DNA of 64,000 nucleotides from Novosphingobium olei (GTDB lineage: Bacteria; Pseudomonadota; Alphaproteobacteria; Sphingomonadales; Sphingomonadaceae). The notes below the pieces were generated by a model. That model searched no databases. It was not told the origin of the DNA and worked only from the letters and a program-made list of their open reading frames with translations. The stretch covers positions 186,001 through 250,000 of the forward strand of contig NZ_JABBGM010000002.1 of the NCBI RefSeq assembly GCF_012927405.1, written 5' to 3'. Each line of letters begins with the position of its first letter. Position 1 is the first letter of the stretch. The position numbers were made by a program, and so were the translations under genes. Below are positions 17,737 through 25,662 of the stretch, in pieces.

Positions 17737-18336
17737 ATGAAGCCGTTTCTTGTCGCAGCCGCTGCTGCCTCCGTCCTGGGCCTCTCCGCCTTTGCCCCGT
17801 TGCCCGCGCTGGCGCAGGCCGCTCCGGGTGAGAAGGTCAATCAGCTGATCGTCTATGGCGACGATCCGTGCCCTGAATCGGCCGATGGCGCGATCACCGT
17901 CTGTGCGCGCAAGGATGAATCCGAACGCTTCCGCATTCCGCCGCCGCTGCGCGACAATCCCAACGCTGCCGTCAACCAGAGCTGGACCGATCGGGTCAAG
18001 GCGTATGAGACCGTGGGCGCGGCGGGCGCCTATTCGTGCTCGCCGGTCGGTTCCGCCGGCGCATCGGGCTGCATGGCCAAGCTGTTCAACCAGGCCTATG
18101 CCGAAAAGAAGCAGTCGACCGACGTGCAGATGGGCAAGCTGATCGAGGCTGAGCGCGAGAAGCGGCTCAAGTCGATCGATGCCGATGCCGCCGCCGAACA
18201 GGCCCGCGTCGAACAGCTCGAAAAGGAATACGACGCCCGCATTGCCCGCGAACGCGCGGCCGAGGCATCGCCAGCGCCTGCCGCCCCGTCGGCAACGCCC
18301 GCGCCGGGATCGCTCGCCACCCCGCCGCAGGACTGA
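17737..18336 (+). CDS. Uncharacterised secreted protein
   Basis: The product has 199 residues. ATG 17737 begins a clean signal peptide (MKPFLVAAAAASVLGLSAFA, cleavage near PALAQA); an in-frame ATG 14 codons earlier would spoil it. The mature part starts VNQLIVYGDDPCPESADG, has paired cysteines (DDPCP, ITVCARK, YSCSPVGS, SGCMAKLF), then a charged helix rich in Glu, Lys and Arg (residues about 135-175) and a Pro/Ala-rich tail. A domain of this kind, with an ITVCARKDESERFRIP core, is common in sphingomonad secretomes. No function can be assigned. Confidence 0.8.
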   Translation: MKPFLVAAAAASVLGLSAFAPLPALAQAAPGEKVNQLIVYGDDPCPESADGAITVCARKDESERFRIPPPLRDNPNAAVNQSWTDRVKAYETVGAAGAYSCSPVGSAGASGCMAKLFNQAYAEKKQSTDVQMGKLIEAEREKRLKSIDADAAAEQARVEQLEKEYDARIARERAAEASPAPAAPSATPAPGSLATPPQD

Positions 18337-18340
18337 CCGG

Positions 18341-19225
18341 TCAACGCACCACGCGCCCGTTCGGCATCACGTGCGGCCGCTCGCGTTCGATCCACGCGAG
18401 CGCCGCCGCGCTCGCGTCGGACGTTGCGGCAAACGTGAACCCGGGTAGGTGCAGGTCAACGACGAAGCGCAGTCGGTCGCCGGTGACCCCATCGGTCAGC
18501 GTCACCGTGCCATCCGCTTCGATCGCGAAACCGCCTTCCATCAGTGGTTGGCCAACGCGTCGGCTGGTCGTGCTGTAACTCACAATTTCGCCACCCAGCG
18601 CCACCGAAACCTCGTAGCTCTCGATCTGATCCGCATTGGCTGCGCCGCGTTCCAATGCCGCGCCGACCGATCCTGCCGCCGCGATACGCGCATCCACCTC
18701 GGGCCGGCGCGAGCGGGCCAGCGCCATGTGTTCGCCCGCCACGATCAGGCCTCCATCCATCGCGTGGGCAGCGCCGCTTGCCGCGTCGACCAGCTCGACC
18801 AGCCGCAGGCCAAGAAGCGGGCCTGTCGTCGCCAGCTGGCGCCAGTCCTCGACATAGGCGCCAGACGGCGCGAATTCGAGCACGGCATTGCCGATGAAGC
18901 GCAGCTCGGCAGGCTCGGGCCAGATCTCGTGCGGCTCGTAGCTGCGCGCAACGGACCACGACATGCGCGCCTGCGCCGCATCCCACAGCGTGTCGCCGGT
19001 CCAGCCCTGCCGCATGGCGAGCGGCGTGCGATTCCCGTGTGACAGCCGCAGGTCGATGGTAAAACTTGCCGACTGGAACCAGAACACCAGCGTCGCCTCG
19101 TCGGTCTCGCCGGTGCAGAAGGTGATGCTCTTGCGGCGGAATGCACCCAGCAGGCGGGGCGGGAAGGGCACGCCTTCAAGCCGGCCAACGGGGCCGAGCG
19201 CATCCAGCAATTGCGTTAAATTCAT
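18341..19225 (-). CDS. Conserved protein of unknown function beside a dioxygenase
   Basis: The product has 294 residues, without signal peptide or membrane segment. Two halves look related in texture: an N-terminal part with strands such as DEATLVFWFQSASFTIDLRL and AYVEDWRQL, and a C-terminal part ending in a barrel-like sequence (EVSVALGGEIVSYSTTSR, GTVTLTDGVTGDRLRFVVDL). This would suit a lipocalin-like or similar beta-barrel fold, but I do not recognise the family. Its start overlaps the stop of the 2-oxoglutarate dioxygenase by 4 bp, so it probably works with that enzyme. Confidence 0.75.
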   Translation of the reverse strand: MNLTQLLDALGPVGRLEGVPFPPRLLGAFRRKSITFCTGETDEATLVFWFQSASFTIDLRLSHGNRTPLAMRQGWTGDTLWDAAQARMSWSVARSYEPHEIWPEPAELRFIGNAVLEFAPSGAYVEDWRQLATTGPLLGLRLVELVDAASGAAHAMDGGLIVAGEHMALARSRRPEVDARIAAAGSVGAALERGAANADQIESYEVSVALGGEIVSYSTTSRRVGQPLMEGGFAIEADGTVTLTDGVTGDRLRFVVDLHLPGFTFAATSDASAAALAWIERERPHVMPNGRVVR

Positions 19226-20226
19226 GCTCGCGCGGCTTCGACGTTGCGGCCGAAGCTGTCGAGCGGCACGGCATCGTTGAGCACAAGTTCGCCCCGCGCC
19301 ACCCGCTCCTTGAGATAGCGGAACGTCTGCGCGGTCTGGTTGAAGAGATGCTCGCCGGACTTGAGTGGGGCATATCGTGGAACTTCCCCGCGCACCACGG
19401 GCGCCACCACATGATCATAGTCGCAGGCATGGAACAGCGCGAAGGAGTACCGCTCCTGCGCCACCTTCTTCACCCGGTGCCGCGTCGCGACATACCGTCC
19501 GTTCGACATGATCTCCATCATGTCCCCGATGTTCATGATCAGCGAGTTGGGCAGCAATGGCACGTCCAGCCATTCGCCGTCGCGATCGACGATCTGCAAC
19601 CCGGCCGTCGTCGCGTGGAGCAGGGTAAAGCACTCGTAGTCGGTGTGCGAGCCGATCCCCGGGCGATCGTGCGCGGCGGGATCATGGGGATAATGGATCA
19701 GCCGCAACTGGCTGGGCGGGTGCTGGGTGTGGGCGTCGAAGAAATCCTCGTCCAGCCCCAGCGCCAGGGCGAACGCGCCGAAGATCTGCCGCCCGATCCC
19801 GGTCACGTGTTCGTAGTAGGCAAGCACGTCCTCGCGAAAGCCCGGCATCGCCGGCCACAGGTTCGGTCCCAGCAGCGGCCGGCGCCCGTCTGTGGGAAGG
19901 TAGTCGCAATTGATGTCGAACGCCTCCTTCAGGTCGGGCGTGGCGTTGGCGAACTGTTCCTCGCCCACCGGAACGTAGCCAGAATGGTTGAGCGAACCGC
20001 CGATGTAGCTTGCCATCTTGGCCGCCTCATCCTGCGCGAAGTAGGCCTTGGCGCGCGCAAGAGCCCGGGCGAACACCGCCGGATCGAACTGCGCTCCGGT
20101 GATGTAGAGGAAGCCCGCATCGGCACAGGCACGGTCGAGCTGCTCGGCCACGGCCTTTCGCTCGGCAAAGCTGCCGTGCGCCAGCGGAGTGATGTCCAGC
20201 ACGGGGAGAACGGCGGTTTCGGTCAT
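19222..20226 (-). CDS. Fe(II)/2-oxoglutarate-dependent dioxygenase, isopenicillin N synthase family
   Basis: The product has 334 residues from ATG 20224-20226; an in-frame start at 20238 would add four. The double-stranded beta-helix core is complete: iron ligands in GSHTDYECFTLL (HxD) and ATRHRVKK (distal His), and RYSFALFHACDYD carrying the Arg and Ser that bind 2-oxoglutarate. The N-terminal PVLDITPL is the usual DIOX_N start. It is an oxidative enzyme of unknown substrate; this family includes small-molecule hydroxylases and the ethylene-forming enzyme. It is divergent from a LysR gene, with a LysR-type palindrome at 20284-20300 between them, so its expression is probably set by that regulator. 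Confidence 0.92.
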   Translation of the reverse strand: MTETAVLPVLDITPLAHGSFAERKAVAEQLDRACADAGFLYITGAQFDPAVFARALARAKAYFAQDEAAKMASYIGGSLNHSGYVPVGEEQFANATPDLKEAFDINCDYLPTDGRRPLLGPNLWPAMPGFREDVLAYYEHVTGIGRQIFGAFALALGLDEDFFDAHTQHPPSQLRLIHYPHDPAAHDRPGIGSHTDYECFTLLHATTAGLQIVDRDGEWLDVPLLPNSLIMNIGDMMEIMSNGRYVATRHRVKKVAQERYSFALFHACDYDHVVAPVVRGEVPRYAPLKSGEHLFNQTAQTFRYLKERVARGELVLNDAVPLDSFGRNVEAARA

Positions 20227-20283
20227 GCCCACCGCCATAGGCCGCCCGGGTCATAACGCCATTGGCGACATTCTTATGTTTTT

Positions 20284-20300
20284 CATCGATCTCATCTATG
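20284..20300. promoter_or_regulatory. LysR-type operator, copy 1
   Basis: CATCGATCTCATCTATG lies between the divergent dioxygenase and LysR genes. It matches 14 of 17 bases of the perfect palindrome at 21266-21282 and is followed by the same kind of flank (CCCTTC). It is a candidate site for autoregulation and for control of the dioxygenase. Confidence 0.6.
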
Positions 20301-20331
20301 CCCTTCGGTCAAGTCGCGGTATTTGTGGGGC

Positions 20332-21270
20332 ATGAGTGACCGCGTCCCCCTGATCGACCGCAAGTTCGCCAGCCGGGTCGACTGGAACCTGATGCGCACT
20401 TTCGTCGACATCGTGCGCGCCGGCGGCATCGGCGCTGCCGCGCGCCAGCTGAACCGCCAACAGCCGAGCATCAGTGCAGCGCTCAAGCGCCTTGAAGAGC
20501 ACGTCGGGGCAACGCTGCTGACCCGCACCGCCAGCGGAGTCGAAATGACCGAGGCGGGCAAGGCCATGATGGTCCTGTGCGAGGACATGCTCGAAGCCGC
20601 GCGGATGATGCCGCACCAGATTGCGCAGGCGACCAAGCGCGTCGAAGGGTTCGTCCGCATCCAGATCGTCTCGGGCCTCGTCTCGCCCGAATTCGACGAG
20701 GCGATCGCCAGTTTCCACCGCCGCAACCCCGCGATCCACATCGAGATCCGCGTCTCCCCCTGGCGCGAGGTGCTCGACGCGCTCGAACAGGGCGAGGTGG
20801 AGATCGGGGTCGGCTATGACAGCACCGTGCGCGGCAGCCTGATGTACGAACCGCTGCTGGTCGAAAGGCAGCAGCTCTACTGCTCGCGCTCCAGCCCCTA
20901 TTTCGGCTATCGCGTCAGTCGCCTGCACGAACTGAAGGACGAAGGCTTCGTCCTGACGGGCGAAGACGAGATCGAACTGATCACCCACTTGCGCCGCCGA
21001 TACCGCCTCGGCACGCGGGTGAGCGGTCAGGCCGAGGACATCAACGAGGCGCGCCGCTTGATCAAACTCGGCGTCGGCATCGGCTTCCTGCCCGTTGCCG
21101 CAGCGGAGGCGGAGGTCGCCAAGGGCGCGCTGTGGCCGATGCTCCATGCCGATTTTGAACCGGCCTACGACATCTATCTGCTCGCTCGAACCGATCCGGC
21201 GCGCGACACCGCAACCCAGCTTTTCTGGGACGAAGTCTTCCGACGGGTACGATCGCTGCACAGATCATAG
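20332..21270 (+). CDS. LysR-type transcriptional regulator
   Basis: The product has 312 residues. The N-terminal winged helix (LMRTFVDIVRAGGIGAAARQ, QPSISAALKRLEEHVG) is followed by a LysR substrate-binding domain (VRIQIVSGLVSPEFDEA; GVGIGFLPVAAAEAEV). ATG 20332 is preferred to an in-frame TTG three codons earlier. It sits between a dioxygenase and a hydroxylase-sulfotransferase run. The same palindrome occurs before its own gene, over its stop codon just before the hydroxylase gene, and before a second hydroxylase 18 kb away, which suggests a defined regulon. The effector is unknown. Confidence 0.93.
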   Translation: MSDRVPLIDRKFASRVDWNLMRTFVDIVRAGGIGAAARQLNRQQPSISAALKRLEEHVGATLLTRTASGVEMTEAGKAMMVLCEDMLEAARMMPHQIAQATKRVEGFVRIQIVSGLVSPEFDEAIASFHRRNPAIHIEIRVSPWREVLDALEQGEVEIGVGYDSTVRGSLMYEPLLVERQQLYCSRSSPYFGYRVSRLHELKDEGFVLTGEDEIELITHLRRRYRLGTRVSGQAEDINEARRLIKLGVGIGFLPVAAAEAEVAKGALWPMLHADFEPAYDIYLLARTDPARDTATQLFWDEVFRRVRSLHRS

Positions 21271-21282
21271 ATCGGATCTATG
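21266..21282. promoter_or_regulatory. LysR-type operator, copy 2 (perfect palindrome)
   Basis: CATAGATCGGATCTATG has perfect 8-bp arms around one base. It overlaps the lysR stop codon and lies 76 bp before the first fatty-acid-hydroxylase gene. The next bases, CCTTTCATC, nearly match those after copy 3. Confidence 0.75.
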
Positions 21283-21357
21283 CCTTTCATCGGATAAATA
21301 CGCCTGTCTTCATGACGCGTCGCAACGCAACCTGCGAACCAAATCGGGAGTCGCAGA

Positions 21358-22275
21358 ATGCTTGCCAGTGCCAGAGCCACTTTGGTCAACCTGATTCCAC
21401 CGGCAATGGTGGCGGCTTTCCTGCTGTTCTGGGCATACGGCCCCAAGGCATTGCTCGCAAATCCCTGGACATTGGTGGTCTGCTCCTCGCTGGTCACGAT
21501 CATCGTCCTCGGCCTCGAATTCGTGTTCGAACGCCACGAAGGCTGGCGCATGAACAAGCGCGAGTTCTTCACCGACCTCTATTACGTCGTGCTCAGTTCC
21601 ACGGTCATCGCGTGGATGACGCAGACTTTCGCCGAAGCCCCGCTGCAGGCGGTCAAGACCTCGCTCGGCATTCACACGACCTGGGTCGGCCATTTGCCCT
21701 GGCTGGTGCAGGTGGTCATGGCCGTATCGATCATCGAATTCGGCCAGTACTGGATGCATCGTCTGATGCACAACGTAACGCCGTTCTGGCTGACGCACGC
21801 GCCGCATCATCACATTACCCAGCTCAACGCCGCCAAGGGGGCTGTGGGCAATCCGATCGAGCTGTTCCTGATCACGCTCAGCGTGCTGACCTTCTTCGAT
21901 TTCGACCAGACCGCACTGTTCGCCTGCTTCAACACCACCGCCGTGATTTCGACCTTCGCGCATGCCAACGTGAAGTCGAACCCGCCGATCTGGTATTCGT
22001 TCTTCTTCACCACGATCCGCCATCACAGCCTGCACCATTCGACCGACTACGAAAGCACGCGCTGCAATTACGGCAACTCGATGATCCTGTTCGACCGGAT
22101 CTTCGGCACTTTCAAGGAAGGCGAAAGCGTGCTGGTCGGTCAGGACGAACGCCGCCGCCTGTCGATCTGGGAACAGACCATTTTCCCCTTCCAGCCGCTG
22201 ATCGCGCGGTACAAGGCTGGGCGCGCCGCTTCCGCTCAGGTCGCCAATGAAGCGGGAGGAGCAGCGGCGGCATGA
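21358..22275 (+). CDS. Fatty acid hydroxylase / sterol desaturase family protein
   Basis: The product has 305 residues, an integral membrane di-iron enzyme. Hydrophobic segments at the N-terminus lead to the histidine clusters YWMHRLMHN, HAPHHHITQ and IRHHSLHHS of the fatty-acid-hydroxylase superfamily, which hydroxylates or desaturates lipids, sterols or carotenoids. It is clearly paralogous to the protein at 40035-41036 (shared ITQLN-x(2)-KGAVGNP, HHSLHHS and DRIFGT). It follows operator copy 2. Its stop overlaps the TPR-sulfotransferase start (ATGA). The substrate is unknown; a carotenoid or hopanoid-like lipid is only a guess. Confidence 0.9.
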   Translation: MLASARATLVNLIPPAMVAAFLLFWAYGPKALLANPWTLVVCSSLVTIIVLGLEFVFERHEGWRMNKREFFTDLYYVVLSSTVIAWMTQTFAEAPLQAVKTSLGIHTTWVGHLPWLVQVVMAVSIIEFGQYWMHRLMHNVTPFWLTHAPHHHITQLNAAKGAVGNPIELFLITLSVLTFFDFDQTALFACFNTTAVISTFAHANVKSNPPIWYSFFFTTIRHHSLHHSTDYESTRCNYGNSMILFDRIFGTFKEGESVLVGQDERRRLSIWEQTIFPFQPLIARYKAGRAASAQVANEAGGAAAA

Positions 22276-23849
22276 TTGTGACCCGCCCCGCGAACGCTGA
22301 AGCGGCAAGGCGCGCGCTGGCGCGGGGCGATTTTGACACGACGTTCGATCAGGCGGAGGCGCTGCTCGCTGCCGAGCCCGACAACCCCGAAGCCCACTTC
22401 CTCCTCGGCATAGCGGAATCGAGCACCGGGGGGATCAGCGCCGGCATCGCCGCGATCGAACGCGCCGTCGCGCTCGATCCGCAGGGCGAATACCGCGCCC
22501 ATCTCGCCAAGCTCTACACCCTCGTCCGCCGTGAAGGCGATGCCGCCGCCACGTTGCGCGCCGCCGAACAGGCGCTGCCGGCCGATGCTCTGTCGCGCGA
22601 CACCATGGGGTGCGTCTATGCCCGCCTGGGCGATCATGCCGCCGCGCTCGCCCACTTCGACGCCGCCGTCGCGCTGGAGCCAGACAACACCGAGTTTCGC
22701 TACAACCAGGCGGTCACGCTCAACTTCCTGGGTCGCGTGAGCGAAGCAGAAGCCGCGCTCGAAGCGCTGCTGACGCTCGATCCCGCCGCCGCGCGGGCTC
22801 ACCATCTGCTTGCCAGCCTGCGCAAGCAAACGCGCGAGGCCAATCACGTCGCCCGCCTCGGCCAGACCCGCGCCGCCGCGCGCGATGGCCGCGATCGCCT
22901 GCTGCTGGGCTACGCGCTGGCCAAGGAGCTTGAGGACATTGGCGAGGCAGATCAGGCGCTCGATACGCTGATCGCCGCCAATGGCGAACACCGCCGCAGC
23001 CTGCCCTACGATTTTGCCCGCGACGCCGCCGTGTTCGATGCGATCGAGAGCGCTTGGGGCAATCTGGCGCAGGCTCCCGTCACCGATCCCGCCAGCGACG
23101 CGCCGATCTTCATCGTCGGCATGCCGCGCACCGGCACCACGCTCGTCGACCGCATCCTCTCCTCGCACCCGGACGTCGAAAGCGCGGGTGAGCTTCAGGC
23201 GATGCCGCTTGCCGTCAAGCAGGCCGCAGCCACGCGCAGCCGCATGGTGCTCGATCCCGAAACCGTGCTGGCCGCCGCCAGAGCGGACCTCGGCGCGATA
23301 GGGCGCGCCTATCTCGATCGCGCGCGGCCCCACCTGCGCAGCGATGCAGGCCGCTTCATCGACAAGTTTCCGGGCAACTTCCAGTACGTGGGGCTGATCG
23401 CCCGCGCGCTGCCGAAGGCGAAGATCGTCTGCCTGCGCCGCAACCCGATGGACACGGTGCTCAGCAACTTCCGCAATCTCTTCGCGATCAGCTCGCGCTA
23501 CTACGACTACAGCTACGACCTGCTCGATACCGCTGCCTACTACGCGCGCTTCGACCGCCTGATGGCGTCCTGGCGTAAGGCGCTGCCGGGCCGCGTGCTC
23601 GAACTGTCCTACGAAAGCCTGGTTGCCGATCAGGAAGGCGAAAGCCGCCGACTGCTTGCGCATTGCGGGCTCGACTGGTCCGACGCGTGCCTGTCGTTTC
23701 ACACCAACCGCGCGCCTGTCTCGACGCCGAGCGCGGCGCAGGTCCGTCGCCCGATCTACGCGGAATCGGTCGCTCGCTGGAAGCGCCATGCCGAAGTTCT
23801 CGAACCCGTCCGCCAGTTCCTCGTGGCCGCCGGCGTGGCTGTCGAATGA
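22272..23849 (+). CDS. TPR-repeat sulfotransferase
   Basis: The product has 525 residues. About 260 residues of tetratricopeptide repeats (for example LLGIAESSTGGISAGIAAIE, LGDHAAALAHFDAAVALEPD) precede a C-terminal sulfotransferase domain. The PAPS-binding loop FIVGMPRTGTTLVDRILSSH and the 3'-phosphate motif CLRRNPMDTVLSNFRNLF are intact. It would transfer sulfate from PAPS to a protein, sugar or lipid acceptor, in the cytoplasm or at its membrane. It overlaps the hydroxylase gene by 4 bp, which suggests that a hydroxyl made by that enzyme may be the acceptor. This is inference. Confidence 0.92.
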   Translation: MIVTRPANAEAARRALARGDFDTTFDQAEALLAAEPDNPEAHFLLGIAESSTGGISAGIAAIERAVALDPQGEYRAHLAKLYTLVRREGDAAATLRAAEQALPADALSRDTMGCVYARLGDHAAALAHFDAAVALEPDNTEFRYNQAVTLNFLGRVSEAEAALEALLTLDPAAARAHHLLASLRKQTREANHVARLGQTRAAARDGRDRLLLGYALAKELEDIGEADQALDTLIAANGEHRRSLPYDFARDAAVFDAIESAWGNLAQAPVTDPASDAPIFIVGMPRTGTTLVDRILSSHPDVESAGELQAMPLAVKQAAATRSRMVLDPETVLAAARADLGAIGRAYLDRARPHLRSDAGRFIDKFPGNFQYVGLIARALPKAKIVCLRRNPMDTVLSNFRNLFAISSRYYDYSYDLLDTAAYYARFDRLMASWRKALPGRVLELSYESLVADQEGESRRLLAHCGLDWSDACLSFHTNRAPVSTPSAAQVRRPIYAESVARWKRHAEVLEPVRQFLVAAGVAVE

Positions 23850-23860
23850 AGGAGATCACC

Positions 23861-24223
23861 TTGACCATCCGACGCCCCCTTCCGCTCCTCGCCGCGCTGG
23901 CGCTGGTCGCCATGGCAACCCCGGCGCTGGCCGACGCACCTGCAACCAAGCTCGTGCGCTGCGGCGCGGCAGACTGCCTGCTGGTGAAGGGTAACCGCGC
24001 CGATCCGAAGAGCCCGGTCTCAGTCAACGATCACGCCATCTCGGTCGAGGGCGGACGCCACTGGCGCGCCCGCCTGCCGGTTGCCACGGTGCGCGCCTGG
24101 TCCGAGCCTTATGCCCGCACGCTGTCCGTTGCTGTGGCCGACGAGGCGTTCGAAGCCCGGCTTCCCGTGGGAATGCTGGGCACACCCAAGGACTTGGCCA
24201 TGCTCGTTGTCCGGGCGAAGTAA
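23861..24223 (+). CDS. Small exported protein of unknown function
   Basis: The product has 120 residues if started at TTG 23861, which has AAGGAG seven bases upstream and opens a clean signal peptide (TIRRPLPLLAALALVAMATP, cleavage after ALADA). An ATG at 23846, overlapping the sulfotransferase stop, would add five residues. The mature part has two nearby cysteines (LVRCGAADCLLV) and basic beta-rich sequence. It is probably cotranscribed with the hydroxylase and sulfotransferase genes. I do not recognise the family. Confidence 0.75.
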   Translation: MTIRRPLPLLAALALVAMATPALADAPATKLVRCGAADCLLVKGNRADPKSPVSVNDHAISVEGGRHWRARLPVATVRAWSEPYARTLSVAVADEAFEARLPVGMLGTPKDLAMLVVRAK

Positions 24224-24352
24224 TAACCCGACAGAAGTGGAGTAATAAAACAACAAATAAGCCTTCAATATTGTAAGTTTCATCGCCGGGCGCTATACAA
24301 CGGATAGCAGCCGCCAGAAGAGCGGCGCGTGTTTTCCGCGCAGGAGATGAAG

Positions 24353-24691
24353 ATGAAGAAGGCTTTCGTGGCGATCGCCATGTTCGCATGTGCAACGCAG
24401 GCTTCGGCCGCAACGCAGACCACCACCGCAAATCCGTTCGCCAAGGACGCGGCGATCCTCGACCTCAAGGGCCTCGATCTCGCCACTGCCGATGGCCAGC
24501 AGCGCCTGGCCATCCGCCTCGACGCGGCCGCCCGTGCGGTTTGCGGCGAGCGTCTCGAAGGCGTCCACCTCGCGCTCGAAGCCAAGGCTCAGGCCTGCCG
24601 CGCGGCTGTGACCGCCGATGTGCGCAACCAGATCGAAGCGCGCATGGCCGCTGCCGAAAAGACCGGCACGCGGGTCGCCTCGCTGCGCTGA
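24353..24691 (+). CDS. UrcA family protein
   Basis: The product has 112 residues. The signal peptide MKKAFVAIAMFACATQASA is followed by the UrcA signature: LDLKGLDLATADGQQRLAIR, AAARAVCGE, and a second cysteine in KAQACRAAV, predicted to form a disulfide. These small exported proteins are frequent in sphingomonads and related bacteria and have no known biochemical role. ATG 24353 is preferred because AGGAG lies six bases before it; ATG 24347 overlaps the end of that site's spacing. Confidence 0.88.
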   Translation: MKKAFVAIAMFACATQASAATQTTTANPFAKDAAILDLKGLDLATADGQQRLAIRLDAAARAVCGERLEGVHLALEAKAQACRAAVTADVRNQIEARMAAAEKTGTRVASLR

Positions 24692-24702
24692 TCCTTGTTG
24701 GA

Positions 24703-24724
24703 GGCCCTGCGTTGGTGCAGGGCC
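24703..24724 (+). terminator. Hairpin terminator between convergent genes
   Basis: Arms GGCCCTGC (24703-24710) and GCAGGGCC (24717-24724) close a six-base loop and are followed by TTCTC. It lies just past the urcA-like stop and before the convergent propeller gene, so it can serve both directions. Confidence 0.65.
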
Positions 24725-24732
24725 TTCTCACC

Positions 24733-25662
24733 CTACTTCGTCGGCCACCACGTCAGCGTGTGGACGTCGTGGGCCGAAGTCCACACGCCCTGCGGCGTCC
24801 AGCGCAGCGCCCCGCTGCCGACCGGCTTGCCGACCCGCGACAGGATCGCGTTGGTTGCCGCATCGATCACGACATATTCCTGATCGTCGGTGGTGCGCAG
24901 CCACACCTTGCCGTCGCCGGTATCGATGTCGCCCCATTTCAGGTTGTCGCCAACCTTGATCCGCGCGGTCACCGCCATCGTCCCGGGATCGACCCGCGCC
25001 ACGGTGCCATCGCCCTGTTCCTGAACCCAGACGGCGCCTTCGCCGGCAACGAGGAAGCCCGGCGCCTTGCCCAGTGCGGCTGTGCCGGTCACCGCGTTGG
25101 TCGCGGGATCGATGCGTTGAAGTAACTGCTCCTTCGCGCTCACCGCCCATAGCGCGCCCAACCCGAACGACAGATACCATGATCCAGGGGCGACCGGGAT
25201 CGTCGCGACGACATTGTTGGTGGCAGGATTGATCCGCGCGATCTTGCCCGCGGCGTCCGATCCGATCCATACCGATCCCGCGCCGGTCACGGTGTTGAGT
25301 TCGCCCTCTCGCTGGTTGGCGATACCGCTCGATATCGTCGCGAGCAGCTTGCCCGTCTTCAGGTCGATCCGCTTGACGGCGTTCTCGGGGCAATCGGCGA
25401 CCCACAGCGCACCGAAAGCGACGCTCATGCCCCCACAAGGCCGGCCCATCGGTGCCTCGGCGAGCTTGCCCTTGACCGACCACTGCTCGACCCGGCCCTT
25501 GTTCGTCGCCCATACGGTCTTGCCGTCGATCGCAAGGAAGTCGGCAAAGCCCGGCACCACTTGCACGTGTGGCGCTGGTGGCGCGTCTTCGGCATGGGCG
25601 GCAAGCGGCGCCAGCACGGCGGCGGCGAGCAGGGCGGCCTTGAGCCCGCGCATCGCCGTCAC
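24733..25662 (-). CDS. Exported beta-propeller protein (YncE / Vgb-like)
   Basis: The product has 309 residues. A signal peptide (LKAALLAAAVLAPLAAHA) is followed by repeated blades of the form ALWAVSAKEQLLQRIDPATN and GSVWIGSDAAGKIARINPAT, typical of six- or seven-bladed NHL/YncE-type propellers related to virginiamycin B lyase. The GTG start at 25660-25662 overlaps the allophanate hydrolase stop; an ATG three codons in is an alternative. It is the last gene of the guanidine/urea operon. Its role there is unknown; it may be a periplasmic binding or scaffold protein. Confidence 0.82.
   Translation of the reverse strand: MTAMRGLKAALLAAAVLAPLAAHAEDAPPAPHVQVVPGFADFLAIDGKTVWATNKGRVEQWSVKGKLAEAPMGRPCGGMSVAFGALWVADCPENAVKRIDLKTGKLLATISSGIANQREGELNTVTGAGSVWIGSDAAGKIARINPATNNVVATIPVAPGSWYLSFGLGALWAVSAKEQLLQRIDPATNAVTGTAALGKAPGFLVAGEGAVWVQEQGDGTVARVDPGTMAVTARIKVGDNLKWGDIDTGDGKVWLRTTDDQEYVVIDAATNAILSRVGKPVGSGALRWTPQGVWTSAHDVHTLTWWPTK

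Noticed and set aside
19222..20226. The dioxygenase as a guanidine-producing ethylene-forming-enzyme homologue feeding the guanidine operon
   Set aside because: Only the general 2-oxoglutarate dioxygenase motifs are visible. Nothing in the sequence supports arginine as substrate, and the regulator sites differ from those of the guanidine operon.
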